Shown: positions 40,783 through 47,790 of the stretch, piece after piece
Layout: the number at the start of each line of letters is the position of its first letter
Position numbering within the stretch: position 1 is the first letter of the stretch
DNA from: an uncultured Eubacteriales bacterium
GTDB lineage: Bacteria > Bacillota > Clostridia > Christensenellales > CAG-138
DNA length: 47,790 nt
NCBI GenBank assembly: GCA_900544965.1
Contig: UQXE01000014.1
Span: forward strand, 1 to 47,790
Reading direction: 5' to 3'
Made by a program: the position numbers and the translations under genes
The notes under the pieces: model-generated
What the model saw: the letters and a program-made list of their open reading frames with translations, nothing else
The model's database searches: none
What the model was told of the DNA's origin: nothing

Positions 40783-43401
40783 CTAGTTTTTATGCTTTAT
40801 AAGTCCTGCGGCTTTGGAAAGCTCCATAATGAGCACAGGTACAAGCGCAAGGCCCAAGCCCAGCAAATAAAGATTCAGGGGCAGCGATTCCAGTCCGAAC
40901 ACTATGGATAATGGTGTAAACATTACCAACGCTACCATTGCCAACGAAGCCAGACACGCTAGATTAAGCTTGCGATTGGTAAACACGCCGATTTTAAACA
41001 GGGAATGCTCCGAGCGCATGTTGAACGCCTGTATTACCTGGGATACCGACAGGGTCATAAAGGCCAGCGTTTGTCCTCCCGCCAGCGTTCCTGTCACGTT
41101 TTCGCCTACTCTGAAGCCTATAAGCGTTAATACCGCAAACATGAGCCCCTGAAGCACTATACGTACTCCCAAGCCGTTAGCGAATATCCCCTCGTCCTTA
41201 GGTTTAGGCCCCCGCTCCATTATATCAAGCTCGACCGGCTCCATACCAAGGGCTATAGCGGGCAGACTGTCCGTTACCAGATTGATCCACAGCAGCTGCA
41301 TGGACAAAAGCGGCGACTTATGCCATAGTAGCATTGAACCAAATACCGCGATAACCTCTCCTATGTTCGTTCCCAATAAAAATCCGACGACCTTTTTAAT
41401 ATTGGCGTATATGCCGCGGCCCTCGCGCACCGCTTCCACTATTGTGGCAAAATTGTCGTCGGTGAGGGTCATATCCGCGGCGCCCTTTGCAACGTCGGTT
41501 CCGGTTATGCCCATAGCACAGCCTATGTCAGCCGCCTTAAGCGCCGGAGCGTCGTTTACTCCATCGCCTGTCATGGATACCACTTGGCCCTTTTTTTGCC
41601 AAGCCTTGACTATTCGTATCTTATTTTCGGGAGATACGCGGGCATACACGGATATATTCTCGACCTCGCGAGCAAGCTCAAGATCGTCCATTGCGTCCAG
41701 CTCGGCGCCTGTGATAGCCCTATCGCCATCCAGAAGTATTCCCAGCTCCTTAGCAATCGCGGACGCGGTGACCACATGGTCCCCCGTGATCATTACCGGC
41801 TTGATTCCGGCCTTGCGGCAGGTAGCCACGGCCTCCTTGGCTTCCGGACGCGGCGGGTCGATCATGCCGACAAGGCCAAGCAGGCTAAGGCCGTTTTCAA
41901 GTTCATCCGGAGACGGCTCCGCGGGCGCGCTTTCAACTTCTTTGTATGCCACCGCGAGCACGCGCAGCGCGTCCGCGCTCATAAGCTCGTTCATGCGGCG
42001 CGCCGCCTCCAAATCGCCGTTGACGCAACGGTTAGCCATCATGTCAAAAGCGCCCTTCACGATTACAATATTCCTGCCGTCGACAAGATTTACCGTGGTC
42101 ATCAGCTTGCGGTCGGAATCAAACGGTATTTCCGCAAGGCGCGGAAAGCTTTTTTCCAGCTCTTCCTTGTACATCCCGTTTTTATGCGCCGCAAGCACGA
42201 TTGCCGTTTCCGTAGGATCGCCTATATGCTGCTCCACGCCCCCGTTTACCGATACGGAGCCGTCGCAGCACAGGGTAGCAAGCTTGAGAAGCTCCCTAAC
42301 GCTTTGAGTATTGCCGCCGCTTACATCCTCAACACATTCCGCGCCGTCGACATAGGCTTTTACAAGCGTCATGCGGTTCTGGGTGAGCGTTCCGGTTTTA
42401 TCCGAGCATATTATGGACGCGCTTCCCAGGGTTTCAACAGCCGGCAGGCGCCGTATTATAGCGTTTTTCTTTACCATGCGCTGAACTCCTATGGACAGCA
42501 CTATTGTCACTATCGCCGGAAGCCCCTCGGGAATGGCTGAAACCGCCAGCGATACCGAGGTCATAAAGATATCAAGCGCTGGAATGCCGTTTGCAAGCCC
42601 TATGATAAAGATTACGCTACAGGCTGCCAGCGCTACAATGCCAAGATATTTTCCTAGTTTAGCCAGCTTTTTCTGCAAAGGGGTCTGCATATCAGCCTCC
42701 CCGCTAAGCATATCGGCTATCCTGCCCATCTCGGTGTTCATGCCCGTTCCTGTAACAACGGCAGTACCCGTTCCATATGTAACGCTGCATCCAGAGAATA
42801 CCATATTGTCCCTGTCTCCCAAAGGCGCCTTCTCGTCTACAAGGGCTTCGGCATTCTTTTCCGACGGCACCGACTCGCCCGTAAGGGCCGATTCCTCGGA
42901 TTTAAGCCCAGCGCTTCGGATTAGCCGCGCGTCCGCGGGTATAAAATCGCCCGCCTCCAGCCGTATAATATCACCCGGCACAAGCTGCGAAGCCGCTATC
43001 AGCTGTTCCCGGCCGTCGCGTATTACCCTGGCGTGGGGCGCGGACATGTTTTTCAACGCATCAAGGGCCTTCTCAGCCTTGCTTTCCTGCAATACGCCCA
43101 TTATGGCGTTTAAAACGACGATCAGCAGGATCAGAGCGGGTTCAAAGAACTCATGGCCGCCTCCGCCCGTTGTGCAGGCGATAACAAAGGAAACAACGGC
43201 CGCCGCAATTAGAATAAGGATCATTACGTCCTTAAACTGGTCAAAAAAGCGCTGCAGGACGGTCTTTTTCTTTTTTTCCTCCAGCTTGTTTTCCCCATGC
43301 TCAATTAACCTTTGTTGGGCCTGATCCCCTGTGAGGCCTGTTTCCGGATTGGTCTTAAATCCACTTAATATATCGTCTTTGTCTTCGCTGTGATATTGCA
43401 A
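40783..43401 (-). CDS. Cation-translocating P-type ATPase, Ca2+-type
   Basis: This 872-residue pump belongs to the P2A group of Ca2+-ATPases. Seen: TGES (174-177), the membrane PEGL motif (291-294), the phosphorylation site DKTGT with Asp334, and the hinge GDGVNDAPALK. The length and N-terminal cation-ATPase domain resemble Bacillus YloB/PMR1-like pumps, which extrude Ca2+ or Mn2+. Ion specificity is not proven. The start is probably TTG at 43401, since GGAGG lies 10 nt upstream and no ATG is nearby. An extended -10 (TGTTATAAT, minus strand, 43443-43435) precedes it. Confidence 0.93.
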   Translation of the reverse strand: MQYHSEDKDDILSGFKTNPETGLTGDQAQQRLIEHGENKLEEKKKKTVLQRFFDQFKDVMILILIAAAVVSFVIACTTGGGGHEFFEPALILLIVVLNAIMGVLQESKAEKALDALKNMSAPHARVIRDGREQLIAASQLVPGDIIRLEAGDFIPADARLIRSAGLKSEESALTGESVPSEKNAEALVDEKAPLGDRDNMVFSGCSVTYGTGTAVVTGTGMNTEMGRIADMLSGEADMQTPLQKKLAKLGKYLGIVALAACSVIFIIGLANGIPALDIFMTSVSLAVSAIPEGLPAIVTIVLSIGVQRMVKKNAIIRRLPAVETLGSASIICSDKTGTLTQNRMTLVKAYVDGAECVEDVSGGNTQSVRELLKLATLCCDGSVSVNGGVEQHIGDPTETAIVLAAHKNGMYKEELEKSFPRLAEIPFDSDRKLMTTVNLVDGRNIVIVKGAFDMMANRCVNGDLEAARRMNELMSADALRVLAVAYKEVESAPAEPSPDELENGLSLLGLVGMIDPPRPEAKEAVATCRKAGIKPVMITGDHVVTASAIAKELGILLDGDRAITGAELDAMDDLELAREVENISVYARVSPENKIRIVKAWQKKGQVVSMTGDGVNDAPALKAADIGCAMGITGTDVAKGAADMTLTDDNFATIVEAVREGRGIYANIKKVVGFLLGTNIGEVIAVFGSMLLWHKSPLLSMQLLWINLVTDSLPAIALGMEPVELDIMERGPKPKDEGIFANGLGVRIVLQGLMFAVLTLIGFRVGENVTGTLAGGQTLAFMTLSVSQVIQAFNMRSEHSLFKIGVFTNRKLNLACLASLAMVALVMFTPLSIVFGLESLPLNLYLLGLGLALVPVLIMELSKAAGLIKHKN

Positions 43402-43434
43402 CGATTATTTTCCTCCTTAATCTCGAATAGTTCC

Positions 43435-43443
43435 ATTATAACA
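43435..43443 (-). promoter_or_regulatory. Extended -10 promoter candidate of the Ca2+-ATPase
   Basis: TGTTATAAT on the minus strand lies about 35 nt upstream of the TTG start. No good -35 is seen. Confidence 0.4.
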
Positions 43444-43558
43444 GCTAGTAAGGCGGGATTCATTGGACAATAAAGCGGAACGTCAAAAATTTTCCCTCAC
43501 AGCGCTGTTTATTACATTTTTGGACAATAATACAAATCTGTCCTAAAGCGGGCGGATG

Positions 43559-43653
43559 TAAACTTAGCTTATGCACCCATCGTGTCAAAAAAACGGCCGC
43601 AGCCAACCCCCGGTTTTTTTGACAGTCTGCGGGCATAAACTTAGCTTATGCAC
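43559..43653. repeat. 18-bp direct repeats flanking a hairpin
   Basis: TAAACTTAGCTTATGCAC occurs at 43559-43576 and again at 43636-43653 in the same orientation, 77 bp apart. Between them, TGTCAAAAAAACGG and CCGGTTTTTTTGACA (about 43583-43624) form a long hairpin with T-runs on both strands. The rest of the 443-bp space between the Ca2+-ATPase and the methyltransferase holds no gene that I can support. Confidence 0.6.
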
Positions 43654-43790
43654 TGAAAACCATGAATACGCACTATAAGCGCGGGGGAGTGAAACAAACC
43701 ATACGCTATAGAGGCCTTAGGCCGTTTGCGTTTATCACAAGAGCCGGTTCCTCGAGCCGGCGGGAGCCCTCCAGGCTATAAAAATCCGGC

Positions 43791-43817
43791 AAAAGCGCTT
43801 TGAAAACTTTAAAGCGC
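43791..43817 (-). terminator. Terminator after the methyltransferase
   Basis: On the minus strand GCGCTTT and AAAGCGC (43817-43811, 43801-43795) form a stem followed by TTTTGCC. Confidence 0.6.
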
Positions 43818-43844
43818 AGCCGCTCTGCAACGGCCCGCTGAGCG

Positions 43845-44495
43845 TTACTTTTCAGCCACTATTATGTTGGTGCTTCCCTCGCGCCAAACATTATCAACCC
43901 TTTGAAACCCTGCCTCCCTTAAAAGCATAAGCTGATTCTCCACCGTACATGGGGTGTCAAAGTGATAAAATTCACCATCCGGAATATTCTGTTTTGCACG
44001 GAGCCTTGCGTTTTTCGCATAGAGCGCGTCCTCCTCGGCCTGTGTCAACACCATATAGTCGCACTCTATATACAGCCCTTTGGGCGTCAGCGCGTTCCAT
44101 ACCGCTTCGTACACCGAAACCTTTTCACCATGCGTCATATGATGCATGGTTTCAAAGGAAATTGCCGTATCATATTGCCCAAAGCCAAAATCCCTGCCAA
44201 TATAACTGCCCTCAATCAGGATAATATCCCTGTCTGGATACTTTTCCCTCAATTTTTTGAGCATCTCACTGGACAGGTCAACACCCGTCACTGAGATGTC
44301 GGGAAACCTTTGGAATATCCTCCCGAGCTCCAGTCCTGTACCGCAGCCCAAATCCAGCAGCTTCCTTGCTGTATCCGGAATCAGTTCGGCAAGCTTAATA
44401 TATCCGTTTTTGCATCCCTCGACATTATTGATCATGTGCTCGTCATATGTATCAATTCGCTTTGCAAAAAAGTCGCTCATGCGCTCTAGTTCCAT
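43845..44495 (-). CDS. Class I SAM-dependent methyltransferase
   Basis: This 216-residue protein has the Rossmann-type methyltransferase fold: motif I LLDLGCGTGLELG (SAM-binding glycines at about 50-54), the acidic loop VTGVDLSSEM, and AISFETMHHM. Similar small methyltransferases act on small molecules, and the substrate is unknown. A GGAG site precedes the ATG. The gene lies 72 nt downstream of the SDR gene on the same strand, so the two may form a unit. Confidence 0.88.
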   Translation of the reverse strand: MELERMSDFFAKRIDTYDEHMINNVEGCKNGYIKLAELIPDTARKLLDLGCGTGLELGRIFQRFPDISVTGVDLSSEMLKKLREKYPDRDIILIEGSYIGRDFGFGQYDTAISFETMHHMTHGEKVSVYEAVWNALTPKGLYIECDYMVLTQAEEDALYAKNARLRAKQNIPDGEFYHFDTPCTVENQLMLLREAGFQRVDNVWREGSTNIIVAEK

Positions 44496-44567
44496 GTTGT
44501 ATATCTCCGAAAGTTTTATTTGGATCCGAATTAAAGCCTTGATGCTTTACGTCTATGAAATATGCGC

Positions 44568-45344
44568 CTACAGGCCCTGCTGAATCAGCCAGATCTTCAT
44601 CATAAGCCTTTGGGGCAGCACCTTCGCCAGCGTGTGACAAAACTTCACATAAGCCCCATATACGGATATATCCCTCCCCCTTTTCGCGTCGGACAGGGCC
44701 TTCTTGGCCACCTTGCCCGGCGTTACCATTCCCGCAAATTTTCTTGGAGCCTTTTTTGCCCCCACCCTTGCCCGGTCAAACAGGTCGGTGTCCATCCACC
44801 CAGGGCATACTGCCGTAACGGTTATTCCTCTTTCCTTAAGCTCAATGTTAAGGGCTCTTGAATAATTGCGGACAAACGCCTTTGTCGCGCCGTATATATT
44901 CAAATAGGGCAGCGGCTGAAACGCGGACTGTGAAGCAACGTTGAGCATCCTGCTCCCAGCGCTCATATATGGGATGCATACAAGCCCCATTGCCACCACT
45001 CCCCCGCAGTTGAGGTCAATCATATTTACCGATTCCAGAACGCTTATATCCGAATACGCGCACAGCTTGGCAAAGCCCGCATTATTGATGAGATACGAAA
45101 TCTCCGGCTTCTCCTTATCTAAAACCTCCTTAAAGCCCAGGATAGCCTTAGTGTCGGAAAGGTCTATCGAAAAGGTTTTTATCTTCTCTCCAAAATCGGC
45201 CTTCAGTTGATCGAGTTTAGCCTGATTGCGGGCTATGGCCCAAATCCCGTCGATTTCTCGGTCCGCTGACAGCAGCCTTGTAAATTCCCTTCCAAAGCCG
45301 CCGCTTGCTCCCGTTATCACCGCTATTCTTTCCGCCATTGCCAT
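44568..45344 (-). CDS. Short-chain dehydrogenase/reductase
   Basis: This 258-residue SDR has TGASGGFG (11-18), NNAG (87-90), and the catalytic YxxxK with Tyr151 and Lys155 after a serine in VASQSAF. Cofactor would be NAD(P)H. The substrate is unknown. Two ATGs are possible (45344 and 45338); the first has the better AAAGGG spacing. No partner gene points to a pathway. Confidence 0.9.
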   Translation of the reverse strand: MAMAERIAVITGASGGFGREFTRLLSADREIDGIWAIARNQAKLDQLKADFGEKIKTFSIDLSDTKAILGFKEVLDKEKPEISYLINNAGFAKLCAYSDISVLESVNMIDLNCGGVVAMGLVCIPYMSAGSRMLNVASQSAFQPLPYLNIYGATKAFVRNYSRALNIELKERGITVTAVCPGWMDTDLFDRARVGAKKAPRKFAGMVTPGKVAKKALSDAKRGRDISVYGAYVKFCHTLAKVLPQRLMMKIWLIQQGL

Positions 45345-45469
45345 ATGTACCCTTTCTCACTTTTACATGGATTAAGCATTTATCAAGCTATTATAGGCTG
45401 AAACACTCTAAATAAGAGTATACCCTCTCTCAGCCCCTCAAAGAGGCGTTATACATTAAAACGCAGCCC

Positions 45470-45835
45470 TCACCGTATGGGTTTGTAACCAATACGCGCC
45501 TCCTTGTCCGTAGCCTCCAGTCTGAAAATAACCGGCCTAAGGCCGTCATTGCAGCTGCATATGGCCACGCCTGGCATTCTTATCCAGTCTCCATAGTAGA
45601 AAACGCCGTTTCCAGCTCCATGTGCAAGCGCAAAGACATACTGATAGATCGCCTTCCACGCTTCATCGCATAAGCCATCCGGTTTAGCGTAGTCCGCGTA
45701 AAAAACCTGTCCTGTTTTATGCATAGGGCAGGCTGTCAAGCCATGAGCCCCATATTCGTGTGCAAGTTCTTCATCCAACGTAGTCTTAAGCACCGTAATC
45801 CTGACCCTTTTCACGGTTTTAACCTCCTTTGGCAA
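45470..45835 (-). CDS. TIGR04076-family protein
   Basis: This 121-residue protein has the layout of the TIGR04076 family: a beta start VKRVRITVLKT, the conserved CPMHKTGQVFYADYAKPDG, AWKAIYQYVFAL, and the C-terminal CSCNDGLRPVIFRLEA. The cysteines are typical. Function is unknown. The gene is separated by 89 nt from the Fpg/Nei-like gene upstream on the same strand. Confidence 0.8.
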   Translation of the reverse strand: MPKEVKTVKRVRITVLKTTLDEELAHEYGAHGLTACPMHKTGQVFYADYAKPDGLCDEAWKAIYQYVFALAHGAGNGVFYYGDWIRMPGVAICSCNDGLRPVIFRLEATDKEARIGYKPIR

Positions 45836-45924
45836 CGCTAATGGGATTCGCCATAGCTAAAGTGCAATAGCCGCCCCTCTATCACGCCCTTTAAATCCGT
45901 GTTAAAGGGTCTTTCACGCCGCTA

Positions 45925-46752
45925 TTATTGCTTGATAATCGGCTGACAGATAGGACAGTAATAGATGGAACCCCCCAGATACGTTTCCTTTGTTATTTTA
46001 CCGCCGCATTTAGGGCATCCGGAAGCAAGGGTGTTTCTTGACAGGCATACCTTATAGCCGCCTTGACGCCCGTAAATGTCCTTTTCGGTATCGCGCCCTC
46101 CGTGCGCGGCCATATTGCGCAGGACCTCTATAACACAACGGAGCAGATTGTCCTTCTCCAGATCCCTAAGCGTACTTATCTTACGCTTAGGGTTAATACC
46201 GGACTCGAGCAGAATATCCTGCAATACCCCGTTGCCAATTCCGGGGAATCGCTGTTCAGCAGCAAGAAACGCCTTCACGCTGAGACTGGGCTTGCTTTCG
46301 TCAAGCAGCCTGTAAAAACGCTCTTTAAACCGGTCTGAAAACGGTGAGACCGCCCGTCTGCTCTTGAGGTAATATTCATTATCATAGCTTCCGTTATGCA
46401 GAATGATTCCGCCGTACATCGCAACGGTGAACACCAGCGCCTTGCCGTCTTCAAATTCGATCAAGAGCTGGTAGTCCCTGGGAACCTTTACGGACGGCAT
46501 AAGCCTGACGTTAACGCCGTCATTAAAGCATAGCCGGTAGCCGTTATCAAAGGCGATTTCGACAAAAATCCCAAATCCCTCCGCTGTTGCCGCCCTTACC
46601 CCTCTTAACGCAGCGTCGTATCCGGCAGGGTCTCCATTGAACCAGCAGAATTTGTGCGCCTTTGACGGAGGAAGAACCCGGCTTGCCACGCTGCCCGCTA
46701 TCCCATTGCGCAGCTGCTCGGAAATGGTCAATACCTCTGGATACTCCAACAT
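45925..46752 (-). CDS. Fpg/Nei-family DNA glycosylase (endonuclease VIII-like)
   Basis: This 275-residue protein has the H2TH motif PGIGNGVLQDILLESGINP and a C-terminal zinc finger with four cysteines (CPKCGG...CPICQ). It lacks the catalytic proline: it starts MLEYPEV, so the residue corresponding to Pro2 of Fpg/Nei is Leu2, while Glu3 is kept. Related clostridial proteins share this leucine. Substrate oxidised bases are not predictable, and the catalytic mechanism may be altered or monofunctional. The ATG at 46752 is set by GGAGGG. A longer frame would put the ribosome site inside the gene. Confidence 0.88.
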   Translation of the reverse strand: MLEYPEVLTISEQLRNGIAGSVASRVLPPSKAHKFCWFNGDPAGYDAALRGVRAATAEGFGIFVEIAFDNGYRLCFNDGVNVRLMPSVKVPRDYQLLIEFEDGKALVFTVAMYGGIILHNGSYDNEYYLKSRRAVSPFSDRFKERFYRLLDESKPSLSVKAFLAAEQRFPGIGNGVLQDILLESGINPKRKISTLRDLEKDNLLRCVIEVLRNMAAHGGRDTEKDIYGRQGGYKVCLSRNTLASGCPKCGGKITKETYLGGSIYYCPICQPIIKQ

Positions 46753-46806
46753 AAACAACCCTCCATCTATGGATATAGTCATTATATCATGTAGGATGCT
46801 ATTCAT

Positions 46807-47225
46807 ATCAGATTAAACTAAAATAGTGCTTGGGTTTGATAAGAGTATAACACGGCCTTCCGGTTTAGGCGCAGCTGTATATATGAATGCGTTTTCGCTT
46901 AACATGTCTTTATTGAATCTCTTCTTAATTGATCAAATATCTGAGTATTAATAAGGAATGGCATAGTCTCTACTTTTAAACAGCCTGCTGAGAAGTATCA
47001 CAAACAGCAAACGGTATCCCTGACACGTTGTGAAATCAGGACAGGCGGGAAATGCCGCAACTGCTACGGGCATTATTCAGAGCCTCAGGGACGCCTGAGC
47101 TTTAAGAGCCGCTAAACAAAACCTATAGAGTTAAAGACCTGGCACGGAGCGGCGAGGCGCAAAAGTGAATCCTAGGGCACGGCAAAGAAAATGCTGCGCG
47201 CAACTCTGGGTACGGGCGGTATCCT
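46807..47225. other. Gene-free stretch before the DUF6774 gene
   Basis: No convincing gene or known RNA family is visible. Small inverted repeats occur, such as CTCAGG/CCTGAG around 47088-47100. An open minus frame of 38 codons beginning near 47074 gives an RLLFVILLSRLFKSRDYAIP stretch, but no ribosome site supports it. Confidence 0.25.
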
Positions 47226-47432
47226 TCAAATGCCGCTCGTTTGCGTATCATCTGAGTTGTGGGGAGACGAATTGGTTCTGCAGTAAAGGGCACGGCTGGT
47301 AGCGATTGTGGCCAGGGTGTCGCCCAGCTGTGTAAACGCTGCGGCCGTGATTGCAAGGTCGTCGTCGGATAAGTTTTCGGCAAGCGCATTTGCAATCACG
47401 GTTATGTTCATTGATAGCTCACATGGATTCAT
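47226..47432 (-). CDS. Small DUF6774-like protein
   Basis: This 68-residue protein contains ITVIANALAENLSDDDLAIT, AAAFTQLGDTLATIATSRAL and a short polar tail, which I recognise as resembling small clostridial DUF6774 proteins. Function is unknown. The ATG at 47432 has GGAGG 8 nt upstream; a GTG at 47441 overlaps the site. No partner gene is visible in the window. Confidence 0.6.
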   Translation of the reverse strand: MNPCELSMNITVIANALAENLSDDDLAITAAAFTQLGDTLATIATSRALYCRTNSSPHNSDDTQTSGI

Positions 47433-47476
47433 GGGTTTCACCTCCGTATCATGTTTATGCGGGTAATAGGGAAGCT

Positions 47477-47632
47477 GTGAATAAGATTCTTAGTGAGGAA
47501 TACGAGGGCTTGCCAAACAAAAACGCAATAGCAGGTCAGGGCTTGCTGGGTATGACGGACCGTTTCCTTAATAAAACGAAGCACTCACTCTTATCAATAT
47601 TCATGTTTGCCATTGGAGCTTTATTAATATAG
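47477..47632 (+). CDS. Possible small membrane protein or gene fragment
   Basis: A GTG start at 47477 would give 51 residues (EEYEGLPNKNAIAGQGLLG, then a C-terminal hydrophobic SLLSIFMFAIGALLI). AGGGA lies 5 nt upstream. The frame stays open further upstream, in antisense to the DUF6774 gene, so it may be the tail of a truncated gene. The terminator at 47744 lies about 110 nt downstream. Confidence 0.3.
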   Translation: MNKILSEEYEGLPNKNAIAGQGLLGMTDRFLNKTKHSLLSIFMFAIGALLI

Positions 47633-47743
47633 GGCCGATAACATTCCATGGTATGTTGCAAATCAGCACCCTGTAAGATCTATAGGTATGCGCGATCCTC
47701 ATGGTTTGGAGTCCTGTTTTCAATTTATATGCCGCTAAACTGA

Positions 47744-47780
47744 AGAGGCCGCAGCAAATGGATTTGCTGCAGCCTCTTTC
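47744..47780 (+). terminator. Terminator near the window end
   Basis: AGAGGCCGCAGCAAAT and ATTTGCTGCAGCCTCT (one mismatch) form a strong stem followed by TTC and AAAGG. It ends a plus-strand transcript. Confidence 0.65.
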
Positions 47781-47790
47781 AAAGGGGGGC

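Noticed and set aside
41282..42540. Long plus-strand frames opposite the Ca2+-ATPase (341 and 318 codons)
   Set aside because: They mirror the conserved pump on the opposite strand; Ser/Thr/Ala-rich composition is that of an antisense shadow.
1..47790. CRISPR arrays, rRNA and tRNA genes, intact insertion sequences, prophage
   Set aside because: By eye I found no regularly spaced direct repeats, no tRNA T-loop consensus, no rRNA segments, and no intact transposase or phage structural gene. A tRNA or covariance search would be decisive.

Overview
The window reads as chromosomal DNA of an anaerobic, Gram-positive bacterium of the class Clostridia. The evidence is a BofA-like sporulation protein, strong AGGAGG ribosome sites, many lipobox and signal-peptide proteins, a complete Stickland-type ornithine fermentation operon, an Lsa-type ABC-F protein, a dockerin-bearing secreted protein and several small clostridial families (DUF975, DUF3021, DUF6774, TIGR04076). 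I saw no rRNA, tRNA, CRISPR array, intact insertion sequence or prophage.

Layout. 1-2.1 kb: a dispersed palindromic repeat, rpmE, a MarR regulator next to a perfect 35-bp palindrome, and a lipoprotein. 2.3-5.2 kb (+): L-asparaginase, a short S-adenosylhomocysteinase and an EutT-like cobalamin adenosyltransferase, followed by a decayed gene (5.2-5.9 kb). 6.0-6.9 kb (+): BofA-like protein and a GNAT acetyltransferase. 7.0-17.3 kb (-): the metabolic core, ord-ortA-ortB-oraS-oraE-glmL-orr-otc, with alanine racemase just beyond its terminator. 17.4-21 kb (-): a DUF975 membrane protein and a large secreted dockerin protein. 21.1-27.3 kb (-): murA, an FmdB-like zinc ribbon, corA, gltX and glnS. 27.4-30.5 kb (+): a cobalamin riboswitch driving btuF-btuC-btuD. 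30.7-32.5 kb (-): an Lsa-type ABC-F gene behind a leader with a six-codon ORF and a terminator. 32.6-35.8 kb (+): WalJ-like hydrolase, CPBP protease, rlmH and a YbaK-type deacylase. 36-37.9 kb (+): NlpC/P60 wall hydrolase. 37.9-38.5 kb: gene-free, palindrome-rich. 38.5-46.8 kb (-): Nudix hydrolase, LytTR/DUF3021 pair, Ca2+-type P-ATPase, methyltransferase, SDR, TIGR04076 protein and an Fpg/Nei-family glycosylase. 46.8-47.8 kb: mostly non-coding, with a DUF6774 gene.

How it fits together. Orr, OraSE, Ord and OrtAB turn L-ornithine into acetyl-CoA and D-alanine. OTC can connect ornithine with citrulline and carbamoyl phosphate, and the neighbouring Alr can racemise the D-alanine. OraE needs adenosylcobalamin, and the window also carries a B12-riboswitch-controlled B12 importer and a cobalamin adenosyltransferase, so B12 supply and use lie within about 25 kb. 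The GlmL-like actin-fold ATPase in the operon probably serves the mutase.

The least expected signals are regulatory: an attenuator-like leader before the ABC-F gene, long perfect palindromes beside the marR and GNAT promoters, an alr promoter buried in the otc terminator, and a 55-bp palindromic repeat present in identical form 38 kb apart.
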